IMG/VR virus record: IMGVR_UViG_3300036770_007473 | Coordinates: 1-56,358 of that record | From: a virus | DNA length: 56,358 nucleotides | Direction: 5' to 3' (one strand) | Part shown: piece by piece, positions 47,239 through 54,663 of the stretch | Numbering within the stretch: position 1 is the first letter of the stretch | How the letters are laid out: the number at the start of each line of letters is the position of its first letter | The notes under the pieces: generated by a model | The model's input: the letters and a program-made list of their open reading frames with translations, nothing else | Databases searched by the model: none | Told to the model about the DNA's origin: nothing | Program-made: the position numbers and the translations under genes

Positions 47239-48047
47239 CTCTCATTGCGTGCCACGATGAGATCTCGTGTGTCGCTGTGACCTGCGTCTTTCCTGCGTCC
47301 TTTGAGATGATCTAGATATGCTCCCCATGGAGTGTTGATCAAAGGGTGCCCTTCACCTTGTTTTGAGAATCCTTCGGTCCAGTTGAGTTGGCGCCATGCA
47401 GGAAACTGCTGCTGCACACGTTCTCTGACTCGATCAAACACCCAGCAGTCATTCCACTCAGACATCTCAAAGATCGAGCCATCATCATAGGCTGCCTGGA
47501 ATTGTTCTACGAAACTCTGCGTGGCTTGATAACGTATGTTCAAGGCATAAAGTCCGCATTCAGTAAATTTCTTAGCACGTCCCAAGAAAGCGATACCGTA
47601 GGCATCGGGTATCTGGCTGGCAATGAAATCTTCAGTGATGGGGCTATGACATACCATGTCGGCATCCATCCATAGCATCACTTCCCCGGCATGATTGCGG
47701 GCATGATGGCATACCGCGTAGACTTTATGGCTGAATCTGATAGCGTCCCAGCGGAATCCAATACCGGGCTGTTTGCCTTTCTTGTCTGCTGGACCCATGG
47801 CCACTTGACCTCTTGCCTTGGGATCGTTGCCCCATCGTTGCTTGAATGCAACCAACTCTGGAACAGTGTTATGGAAATCCAGCACATGCAAGCGTGGATG
47901 TTGTTGTTGGATCTCACAATCTTCGGCATAGACCCAAAGGTGTATGCTATGGGGCCAGTTTTTTAGAAAAGTGTCGATCATGCGGCTTCCGTACCTATCA
48001 TATCCGCTTTGATTGAATGTAGTGACCACAGAGAATGTCCTGCTCAT
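47211..48047 (-). CDS. Glycosyltransferase, GT-A fold, DAD motif, paralog
   Basis: A 278-residue enzyme: MSRTFSVVTTFNQSGYDRYG, TFLKNWPHSIHLWVYAED, GEVMLWMDADMVCHSPITED (DAD), CGLYALNIRYQATQSFVEQF and NTPWGAYLDHLKGRRKD. Paralog of the convergent gene on the other strand. AAGGA precedes ATG 48047, and TTAAATA (48084-48078) could be its late element. Substrates unknown. Confidence 0.78.
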   Translation of the reverse strand: MSRTFSVVTTFNQSGYDRYGSRMIDTFLKNWPHSIHLWVYAEDCEIQQQHPRLHVLDFHNTVPELVAFKQRWGNDPKARGQVAMGPADKKGKQPGIGFRWDAIRFSHKVYAVCHHARNHAGEVMLWMDADMVCHSPITEDFIASQIPDAYGIAFLGRAKKFTECGLYALNIRYQATQSFVEQFQAAYDDGSIFEMSEWNDCWVFDRVRERVQQQFPAWRQLNWTEGFSKQGEGHPLINTPWGAYLDHLKGRRKDAGHSDTRDLIVARNESYWSAVAAK

Positions 48048-48088
48048 GATTGTCCTTATAATAATTACTGTATGGGATATTTAACACG

Positions 48089-48934
48089 ATGAGATTTGGT
48101 CTTTTCCATAATTTTGGAGCCAAAAATAGCCAGCCAGTATTTGACAGTTTCCGCAAAGGATTGAACGCGCTGGGTTTTTTTCATGAGTCGCATGACATGA
48201 CCGCGGATGTGGCAGTGATCTGGAGCGTGCTCTGGTCCGGCACCATGCGTCACAATCGTGATGTATGGTCGCACTTCCGGCAGCAAAACAAACCTGTGAT
48301 AGTGATTGAAGTAGGCATGCTGCAGAGAGGGCATACCTGGAAAATGGGTGTGAATGGCACTGGATCATATGCTTACCACGGACAGGGCCTGGATCTATCG
48401 CGTCCCACAAAACTGGGCCTGTCGCTGCAGCCATGGCGATCCACAGGAGATCGTATCGTGGTCTGCGCTCAACGCACAGAAAGTCTGCAATGGCAAAATC
48501 AACCTTGTGCAGAACAATGGTTATCAGATGTCAGGAACAGATTGAGATTATACACCCAGAGACCTTTGGTTCTGCGTACACATCCTCGACAAAAGATCAC
48601 TCCCCCGTCGGGATATATTCTGGAATCGCCACGGCCTGTGACCGGTACCTATGATGATTTTGACTTTGCAAAAAGTCTCTCAGATACCTGGGCAGTGATC
48701 AATCACAACAGTGGACCCGGTTGCCAGGCTGTGATCTCGGGAGTACCCGCATTCGTAGATGCCAGTAGCCTGGCAGCCTCTGTGGGCAACCTTGACCTGT
48801 CACAGATCGAATCTCCCGTGATGCCTGATCGAGGATCGTGGTTCATACGGCTATGTCACACTGAATGGACTGTGCAGGAGATAGCCACCGGGTGGCCCAT
48901 ACAACGATTACTTCCGGGGCTGCAAGCGATCTAG
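48089..48934 (+). CDS. Capsule-synthesis-type glycosyltransferase-like protein, copy 4
   Basis: A 281-residue paralog of the three genes at 43766-46519: MRFGLFHNFGAKNSQPVFDS, IVIEVGMLQRGHTWKMGVNG, RPLVLRTHPRQ, then TWAVINHNSGPGCQAVISGV then PAFVDA, AASVGNLDLSQIESPVMPDR and WTVQEIATGWP. Separated from them by the convergent DAD-type pair. No clear promoter or Shine-Dalgarno sequence was found. Its 3' end overlaps the opposite-strand GDP-mannose dehydratase gene by 27 bases. Confidence 0.6.
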   Translation: MRFGLFHNFGAKNSQPVFDSFRKGLNALGFFHESHDMTADVAVIWSVLWSGTMRHNRDVWSHFRQQNKPVIVIEVGMLQRGHTWKMGVNGTGSYAYHGQGLDLSRPTKLGLSLQPWRSTGDRIVVCAQRTESLQWQNQPCAEQWLSDVRNRLRLYTQRPLVLRTHPRQKITPPSGYILESPRPVTGTYDDFDFAKSLSDTWAVINHNSGPGCQAVISGVPAFVDASSLAASVGNLDLSQIESPVMPDRGSWFIRLCHTEWTVQEIATGWPIQRLLPGLQAI

Positions 48935-49885
48935 ATCTGCGTCAACCATGTCTCGCACCATCTGTTCAAATGTGGTCTGAGGTTTCCATCCCAACAGTTC
49001 GCGAGCACGGCTGCTATCTCCACAGAGACTGTGTAGTTCTGCTGGTCTCTTGAATCTGGGGTCGCTTTTGATATATCGTTCCCAATCCTCGATACCTGCA
49101 TGGCGGAACGCAGTATCCAACAACTCGCGGATGGTGTGCTGTTCTCCGGTAGAGATCACATAGTCTTGGGCCTCTGGCTGCTGCAGGATCATCCACATGG
49201 CTTCTACAAAATCTCCCGCAAATCCCCAGTCTCGTCGGGCGTCAAGATTGCCCAAGGTGATACTGTCGGCCAGCCCTAGTTTGATCCGTGCCACACCATC
49301 GGTCACTTTGCGTGTGACAAATTCTCGGCCTCTCAGAGGCGACTCGTGATTGAAAAGTATTCCAGAACAGGCATAGAGACTGTAACTCTCACGGAAGTTC
49401 ACCGTGATCCAATGTGCATACAGTTTGCTCACTCCGTAAGGACTGCGGGGATGGAACGGGGTATTTTCGTTCTGTTGGCCTCCGGTGCTGTTGCCATACA
49501 TTTCCGAGGTACTGGCCTGATAAAAACGAGTTTCGGCAGAGTGCTGTTTGATAGCATTTAGTATGTTCAACGGCCCCATGGCATTGACTTCGGTGGTCAA
49601 TTTATTGAGATCCCATGAAATGCCCACAAAACTTTGAGCGGCCAGATTGTAAAACTCTCGAGGACGGATGGTCTTCATGAGATGGTTCATGCAACCATCA
49701 TCTGTGATATCTCCGGTTATGAGTTCGACATCATTCTCGATGCCCAGCCATCGGAGGTTGTCAAGATTGGGATTGCTGTATCTCTTGACCAATCCATAAA
49801 CGTGATAGCCTTTTTCCAGCAGTAATTTTGCCAGATAAGGTCCGTCTTGTCCGGTCATGCCTGTGACAAAAGCAGTGGGTTTCAT
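48908..49885 (-). CDS. gmd: GDP-mannose 4,6-dehydratase
   Basis: A 325-residue short-chain dehydrogenase/reductase of the extended type. NADP-binding VTGMTGQDGPYLAKLLLEKG at 8-27; catalytic STSEMYG near 126 and YGVSK near 149 (Tyr/Lys); PRSPYGVSKLYAHWITVNFR and NHESPLRGREFVTRKV are Gmd signatures. It converts GDP-mannose to GDP-4-keto-6-deoxymannose, precursor of fucose, rhamnose or perosamine. No GDP-fucose synthase is seen in this window, so the keto sugar may go to a host enzyme or to the PLP aminotransferase at 24166. CAGGAG precedes the ATG. Confidence 0.95.
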   Translation of the reverse strand: MKPTAFVTGMTGQDGPYLAKLLLEKGYHVYGLVKRYSNPNLDNLRWLGIENDVELITGDITDDGCMNHLMKTIRPREFYNLAAQSFVGISWDLNKLTTEVNAMGPLNILNAIKQHSAETRFYQASTSEMYGNSTGGQQNENTPFHPRSPYGVSKLYAHWITVNFRESYSLYACSGILFNHESPLRGREFVTRKVTDGVARIKLGLADSITLGNLDARRDWGFAGDFVEAMWMILQQPEAQDYVISTGEQHTIRELLDTAFRHAGIEDWERYIKSDPRFKRPAELHSLCGDSSRARELLGWKPQTTFEQMVRDMVDADLDRLQPRK

Positions 49886-49936
49886 GTTGTCTCCTGTTTA
49901 GTCTATGTATCAAGACCGGCAGGTTGCTCAAAGATT

Positions 49937-50707
49937 TTACTGCTGCGCCAGACTGGTAAGGCTACGATCCACCCAGGGCAATACCAAATCTCTTTGCCGC
50001 AGATACCCGTGGCGCTGCACGCTCTGCGCTGCAGATTCTGGCAGGAGACCTAGATCGCATAGATCATACCATCGAGTGGTCTGCGGATCCAGCGGTGCGT
50101 GATCGCTCTTGTAGACCACGGCATGGAGCCATGGATCACCAGGATCTTTTTTGAAGAACCCACCAGCACAGTCCCATCCAGATACAGCCAGCACGTGTAT
50201 GAGACTGACCATGGTCCAGTTCCAATAACAACCATCCAGTTGATCGAACGCCTGCACACGACCTTCAAGGTTGGTGGTCTGGGGCAAGATCAGTACCATC
50301 ATGGCACCTTTTTCTGCTACCTGCCACCAGTTTTTCAATGTGGCGAAAGGATCTATCACATATTGGAAAGCATCGTGACACCATATGATATCGAATTTTT
50401 TCTTTCCTACCAGCAAAGGCTGTGTAAAATCCTGCGGATGATAACTGATATTACGATGACGCTGCGCAGCACTGATCTCAGACAAACGATCGATACCGAG
50501 ACACTTGATATTGAGAGGTCGAGGTGTTTCATCTCGAGTAGTACGTGAGGCCCACCACTCGAGATCTCGACCTCGGCCGCAACCCATGTCTATCAGAGTC
50601 TTGATACTGCCCATGAAATCGTCAAATTGATACAGAGTTTCCAGGGTCTGGAGACTGTGTGCATGGCTCTCGTCATCGTTGGTAAAAGGTCTATATGGTT
50701 TTGACAC
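49937..50707 (-). CDS. SAM-dependent methyltransferase, class I
   Basis: A 256-residue enzyme: SIKTLIDMGCGRGRDLEWWA (motif I), IKCLGIDRLSE (motif II), FDIIWCHDAFQYVIDPFATL and GAMMVLILPQTTNLEGRVQ. Of the type-11 group. The C-terminal third (WLHAVVYKSDHAPLDPQTTR) is specific. It overlaps the EKT-family gene upstream by 17 bases and lies upstream of gmd, consistent with methylation of a deoxysugar, though the substrate is not known. Confidence 0.82.
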   Translation of the reverse strand: MSKPYRPFTNDDESHAHSLQTLETLYQFDDFMGSIKTLIDMGCGRGRDLEWWASRTTRDETPRPLNIKCLGIDRLSEISAAQRHRNISYHPQDFTQPLLVGKKKFDIIWCHDAFQYVIDPFATLKNWWQVAEKGAMMVLILPQTTNLEGRVQAFDQLDGCYWNWTMVSLIHVLAVSGWDCAGGFFKKDPGDPWLHAVVYKSDHAPLDPQTTRWYDLCDLGLLPESAAQSVQRHGYLRQRDLVLPWVDRSLTSLAQQ

Positions 50708-51704
50708 GCTGTATTATCTCCGGCCAATGTGACATCCTGGCATTTTTAAACTCAAGCAGTCGAGCATTATTTCGTTCTAGTCTAGGAAATATCTGTTGAT
50801 AGAATCGATCAATTCCTGCTGTATGTATCCCGTCGATGGCATGGTCCAAGGTATCTAACATGTCTGCAAGTCGCAGCCCTGGATCCTGTATGGTATCGTA
50901 TGCATGTTCCAGCAGGAGATCGTCAAACACATCAAAGCCCAAGGATCTCACATCTGCTACCAACCCTGGAACTGACCACCATATGGGAATCTGATGCCAG
51001 GCAAAGCACTTGAAAGTTTTTTCAGTGATGAATCTTGTGCGCCAACTAATTTCAGTGCAGGGCTCCTGATTGCTGGTTTCTGACACAAGATTGATCATGC
51101 ATCGGAATATGTCATGGTTCTGGGCACGGTGCTGCTGTTCTCCTGGCACAGGGCCGTCGAGCAGTACCGGTATAGTGGTTTGTGCGATGGGATCATATCC
51201 TGTGTAGTCAATCATGGATGCATAACTCACAGTGTAAGTGTCTGTACCGTGACGTTGTCTCAGTTCGCGGAAGAGATTCGCTCTTTGTGTGCTACGTCTG
51301 CGCATGAGACAAACAAACGCTCGATCTCTCGTGATGTGTTTCCAGTCTATTCCCAGACCTAGCACATGGCTAAACCAGCCAGCATGATCGATCATCTGCC
51401 AGGGCCAGGAAACCGATTTTATATGAGATGGAGGATCGTCGAACACATTGTTCAAGAAGATCGCGCGGGCAGGATCAAACCAGGCTTCTTGTGCCAGGCT
51501 TTGTGTCACTGCCCGGAACTCTTCGGGGCCGTGACCTTCGAAAAGGCTGTCGAATATCACACGGCGATGAGATAAATCCTCCAGACGTAGCATACCTGCC
51601 GTCACGACGTGGTCAAATTGAGATTTCACCGTTCCGGCACGTATTTCTTCTATGTTAAAAAACGCCAGCTTGCAGCGTACTAACCCATGCCAACGATCAA
51701 TCAC
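50691..51704 (-). CDS. Glycosyltransferase-like phage protein (EKT family), copy 3
   Basis: A 337-residue protein from GTG 51704, five bases after the uvsY stop; longer starts would run into uvsY. N-terminal LVRCKLAFFNIEEIRAGT; DRAFVCLMRRRSTQRANLFR in the middle; signature region RFITEKTFKCFAWHQIPIWW, VADVRSLGFDVFDDLLLEHA then YDTIQ. Shared with 13871-14899 and 25642-26652. Sugar and acceptor unknown. It joins the recombination operon to the glycan island. Confidence 0.55.
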   Translation of the reverse strand: MIDRWHGLVRCKLAFFNIEEIRAGTVKSQFDHVVTAGMLRLEDLSHRRVIFDSLFEGHGPEEFRAVTQSLAQEAWFDPARAIFLNNVFDDPPSHIKSVSWPWQMIDHAGWFSHVLGLGIDWKHITRDRAFVCLMRRRSTQRANLFRELRQRHGTDTYTVSYASMIDYTGYDPIAQTTIPVLLDGPVPGEQQHRAQNHDIFRCMINLVSETSNQEPCTEISWRTRFITEKTFKCFAWHQIPIWWSVPGLVADVRSLGFDVFDDLLLEHAYDTIQDPGLRLADMLDTLDHAIDGIHTAGIDRFYQQIFPRLERNNARLLEFKNARMSHWPEIIQRVKTI

Positions 51705-51709
51705 CGAGG

Positions 51710-52162
51710 TCAGACCTGTACGTCTTCCATTCCTGCAGTACGTAGGCGCACGATGTGTCCGCTCATCCAACTCTTGGAGTCCAGACCTTTCATGATACCT
51801 AACCAACGATTACGCAACAAGGCCACTTCGTTGATTATGGTCTCAAAATCGATCACTTCGTCTTCGCCGTCTACATATTTTTCAGCATCGCGTGCTGTGA
51901 GCGCTCGGGCATAGTTTTCCAGATATTTCTGGAAATGCCTGCGGCGTATCTTCCTGAGTTGGAGATTGAGATAATTTAACACAGCTTCGATTTCCTGCAA
52001 CTGATTAAATCTATGTTCGGTGATGCCCGGCAACTCTTTGATGTTGACTTCTACATAACCGCCAATACGACATTCGCGCTTGGCTTGCTCAAGCTCGTGT
52101 TCGTAGTGGGCTATAAAATCCGGAATAGTGCCCAGGTCAGAGATGACACGGTTATACCACAT
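51710..52162 (-). CDS. uvsY: Recombination mediator UvsY-like protein
   Basis: A 150-residue helical protein, close to T4 UvsY in length (137). Sequence of the type found in cyanophages: RFNQLQEIEAVLNYLNLQLR, YLENYARALTARDAEKYVDG, ALLRNRWLGIMKGLDSKSWM, HIVRLRTAGMEDVQV. The C-terminal pattern (GI..GLDSK.W...HI..LR..GMED) parallels T4 UvsY. It would load UvsX on gp32-covered single-stranded DNA; both partners are encoded just upstream, as expected for this operon. Confidence 0.75.
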   Translation of the reverse strand: MWYNRVISDLGTIPDFIAHYEHELEQAKRECRIGGYVEVNIKELPGITEHRFNQLQEIEAVLNYLNLQLRKIRRRHFQKYLENYARALTARDAEKYVDGEDEVIDFETIINEVALLRNRWLGIMKGLDSKSWMSGHIVRLRTAGMEDVQV

Positions 52163-52164
52163 GA

Positions 52165-52410
52165 TCAGTAATCGTCGCGATCAGTGTCTTCGTCATAGTC
52201 CTCTAGTTCTTCTTCGTCGGTGTCATCGAGATAAGTCTGTAAGGCACGCTTAACGTCGTTATCGCCTTTGAAGGCTGCACGTATGCCTTCTGCATCATAG
52301 TCGTTGTCGATCAACACATTGACCAAGGCATCTGCTGCCTCGGATCGGTCGGGAGCACTCAAAAAACGACGGAGTTCCGTCCATAAATCATAGGCTACAT
52401 CAAGAGACAT
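52165..52410 (-). CDS. Small acidic phage protein between uvsX and uvsY
   Basis: An 81-residue protein with a helical N-terminal domain (MSLDVAYDLWTELRRFLSAP, ALVNVLIDNDYDAEGIRAAF) and an extremely acidic tail (DDTDEEELEDYDEDTDRDDY). Such a gene is regularly found between uvsX and uvsY in cyanophages; function unknown. The acidic tail could mimic DNA or contact gp32, UvsX or UvsY; that is inference. Two bases separate it from both neighbours. Confidence 0.75.
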   Translation of the reverse strand: MSLDVAYDLWTELRRFLSAPDRSEAADALVNVLIDNDYDAEGIRAAFKGDNDVKRALQTYLDDTDEEELEDYDEDTDRDDY

Positions 52411-52412
52411 CT

Positions 52413-53474
52413 TTATTCCCCCTGAGGTTGGGTGTCGGAAGTACTTACCTCAGTCTTCTGATTTTGGAAATCTGCCATGACCTTGTCCAGGCATCCATCT
52501 TCGTTTGATTCCCAGGCCTTGCGGAACTGTTTGATGATTTCGCCATCTGCGGTGGTAAATGCCAGGCGGTTGCCATCTTTCTTCAATAGACCTTTCTTTT
52601 CAGCCAAGTCAACCAGACCAGAATAAGGACTCATACCTGTGGAATACGGAATCTTGACTTGCACACCCTCAAAGGGTTTGGCATATCGAGTTTTCATTAC
52701 TTTACAGGCTGATCGAATGCCCATGACATCTGAGATCTTGTTGCCGTCCTCGTCTTCCTTGAGCTTGAGTTTCTTCATGGCCACAACGATAGAACTGGCA
52801 TAGATGAAGCCTTGTCCGCCTGAGATCTTGTCGTCGGGGTCAAACATGTCCTGGCTGGCATAGGTATGATTGGTACACACCATGCCCACACCGTAGGCTC
52901 CAAACATGTTCACACAGTTACGAACCAATGCAGTCAAACTCTTGGCCTTGCGACCCAAATCACCTTTCATGTCGCCGGCTTCAAACTGGTTCACATCTGT
53001 GGGTGTAAGCAACATGCCTACTGAATCGATCACGAACAGCACTTTGGGGCGCTCGCCATCGGGCAGAGCCTTGTATTCTGCCATGAACGTAGAGATAGTT
53101 TTGGCCACATCATCTACCATGGCCATGCTCAGTTTCAGTAGTTTTGATTCATCTGTGCTTACGCCCAGAGCATGCAACCAAGTTTCGTCCAAGGCATTTT
53201 CTGTGTCGATCAATACAACAAAGATTCCTTGTTCCTGGGCATGTTTTACAATGTTACCGGAACAGATATACGACTTGCCGGCACCGGATTCGCCAGCGAA
53301 CACTGTGACTTTGCCAAGAGGAATTCCTCGACTAAAGTCGCCAGAAATTAGATAGTTCAAAGCATAGTTGCCTGTGGAGATCCAGTCGGTGGGATCGTTG
53401 AAACCGATTGAAAGTCCATCGATTGATTTGGTAATTTCTTTTCGGAATTTACTTACGTCGAAAGGTTTAGCCAT
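52413..53474 (-). CDS. uvsX: Recombinase UvsX (RecA-like)
   Basis: A 353-residue RecA-family recombinase. Walker A GESGAGKS at 61-68; the catalytic Glu follows in VLIDTENALDETWL; Walker B KVLFVIDSVGML; loop region SGGQGFIYASSIVVAMKKL. It forms filaments on single-stranded DNA for recombination-dependent replication, with gp32 upstream and UvsY downstream. AGGTGAT precedes the ATG. A stable hairpin in the gp32-uvsX gap may adjust expression relative to gp32. Confidence 0.95.
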   Translation of the reverse strand: MAKPFDVSKFRKEITKSIDGLSIGFNDPTDWISTGNYALNYLISGDFSRGIPLGKVTVFAGESGAGKSYICSGNIVKHAQEQGIFVVLIDTENALDETWLHALGVSTDESKLLKLSMAMVDDVAKTISTFMAEYKALPDGERPKVLFVIDSVGMLLTPTDVNQFEAGDMKGDLGRKAKSLTALVRNCVNMFGAYGVGMVCTNHTYASQDMFDPDDKISGGQGFIYASSIVVAMKKLKLKEDEDGNKISDVMGIRSACKVMKTRYAKPFEGVQVKIPYSTGMSPYSGLVDLAEKKGLLKKDGNRLAFTTADGEIIKQFRKAWESNEDGCLDKVMADFQNQKTEVSTSDTQPQGE

Positions 53475-53494
53475 GTATCACCTATTAAATTGAA

Positions 53495-53521
53495 ACCATG
53501 GGAGACGGATGCTCCCATGGT
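53495..53521 (-). terminator. Stable hairpin between gp32 and uvsX (attenuator candidate)
   Basis: Perfect 10-bp stem ACCATGGGAG / CTCCCATGGT with a 7-base loop, 12 bases after the gp32 stop, followed by TTCAATTT rather than a clean T-run. It may terminate partly or protect the gp32 mRNA 3' end, allowing more gp32 than UvsX. Confidence 0.65.
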
Positions 53522-53533
53522 GCTCCTTATATA

Positions 53534-54538
53534 TTACTGTTTGTTCTGACGAGCACGGATCATGGCCAGGATGTCTTGCGCATTCTGGCCACCGGGAGCA
53601 GCAGGTTTGGCCACAGGGGCAGTGGCCACTGGAGCATCCTCTTCGTCGAAACTGGAGGCAGCAGGTGCTGCCTTGGCTACAGGGGTGACCGACACCGGTG
53701 CTGCCTCCTCATCTACAACGGGCGCCGATGAAGATGAAGCAGATGGAGCCGCTACGCCGGCCGGTCGAAAATATTGACCCCAACGATCGGGATCATAAGG
53801 TTTGCCGTCCACAGAAGCCTCGAACATCTCTTTCATCACACGGAGTTCGACTTCAGTGGGTTTCTTGGGCAGGAATTCAGCCAGGGTAAACAGACCATGT
53901 TGGGCCAGGGCCGCTTGTTCCTGCTCAGTCAAGGCTGTTTCTTTCCGACTCCATTTGGAGGTGCTGTAGTCAGCATAGCCACCCTTGGAGGTCTTAGTGA
54001 TACGGAAGTCCAGGCCACGCATGAGATCGGTTGGCAGTTCTTCCAGTTCGGGATCCATCAGGGCTGATTTGATCAGGGTAAAGATCTGCGGACCAATGAT
54101 GAATCTACGGATGGGATTTTCCGGAGTGCGATCTTCGGTAAGAGGGTTCTCACGCACAAAACCCTGCATGATGTATGAACGCTTTTTCCAGTACTTACGG
54201 CCCATATCTTCCAGGCTCTTGTCCTTGAACCATGTGCGAACTTCGGCCAAGATCGGGCAGGCCTCGCCCCACATTTCTACGCAGGGCACTTGCACCTGTA
54301 CCTGTTTGGAATCCATTTCGCCCTTGACGCCTGCGAATGGCAGTTTGATCATAGCGCGTTCGGCCCAGAAGAATGTGTTTTTTGCATCGCCATCGGGCAA
54401 GAAACGCAGCGTGGCTGAGTGCCCTTCGTCCATGTTCCAGTGGGGGTAGATTGCGTTGTCGCCGCCAGTTTGATTGTTGCCGCCTTTGTTCGACTCAGCG
54501 GCTTGGAGTCGAGCGCGGATTTCTGCTAAAGATGCCAT
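53534..54538 (-). CDS. 32: Single-stranded DNA-binding protein gp32
   Basis: A 334-residue protein, close to T4 gp32 (301). N-terminal region MASLAEIRARLQAAESNKGG (cooperativity arm). Core residues about 30-240 with PHWNMDEGHSATLRFLPDGD, VPCVEMWGEACPILAEVR (two Cys of the probable zinc site) and KYWKKRSYIMQGFV. The C-terminal 80 residues are Ala/Pro/acidic linker ending DILAMIRARQNKQ. It coats phage single-stranded DNA. AAAGGA lies about 11 bases before the ATG, and the leader has repeats and a hairpin suggesting autogenous control. Confidence 0.9.
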   Translation of the reverse strand: MASLAEIRARLQAAESNKGGNNQTGGDNAIYPHWNMDEGHSATLRFLPDGDAKNTFFWAERAMIKLPFAGVKGEMDSKQVQVQVPCVEMWGEACPILAEVRTWFKDKSLEDMGRKYWKKRSYIMQGFVRENPLTEDRTPENPIRRFIIGPQIFTLIKSALMDPELEELPTDLMRGLDFRITKTSKGGYADYSTSKWSRKETALTEQEQAALAQHGLFTLAEFLPKKPTEVELRVMKEMFEASVDGKPYDPDRWGQYFRPAGVAAPSASSSSAPVVDEEAAPVSVTPVAKAAPAASSFDEEDAPVATAPVAKPAAPGGQNAQDILAMIRARQNKQ

Positions 54539-54554
54539 AGTATGATTGTCCTTT

Positions 54555-54645
54555 CGTTGCCTATGTTTACTACTTGCCTAGTGTACTACTTGCCTGTTGT
54601 GTACACTCATTGCTGAGTATACACGATATTATTTAGCAGAGTCAA
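54555..54645 (-). promoter_or_regulatory. gp32 control region: two promoters, 5' hairpin, direct repeats
   Basis: Minus strand, in order: sigma70 promoter TTGACT (54645-54640), 18-bp spacer, TATACT (54621-54616); late element CTAAATA (54636-54630) within the spacer; an 11-bp inverted repeat GTGTATACTCA-GCAA-TGAGTGTACAC (54624-54599) whose first base is the predicted late +1; then two exact 12-base repeats AGGCAAGTAGTA (54595-54584, 54579-54568) and a partial third AGGCAA (54563-54558). Confidence 0.75.
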
Positions 54646-54663
54646 CAAACTCTGCGGATTTTT

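Noticed and set aside
49886-49936. Small gene or regulatory element before gmd
   Set aside because: Only a CAGGAG ribosome-binding site is visible in this short gap.
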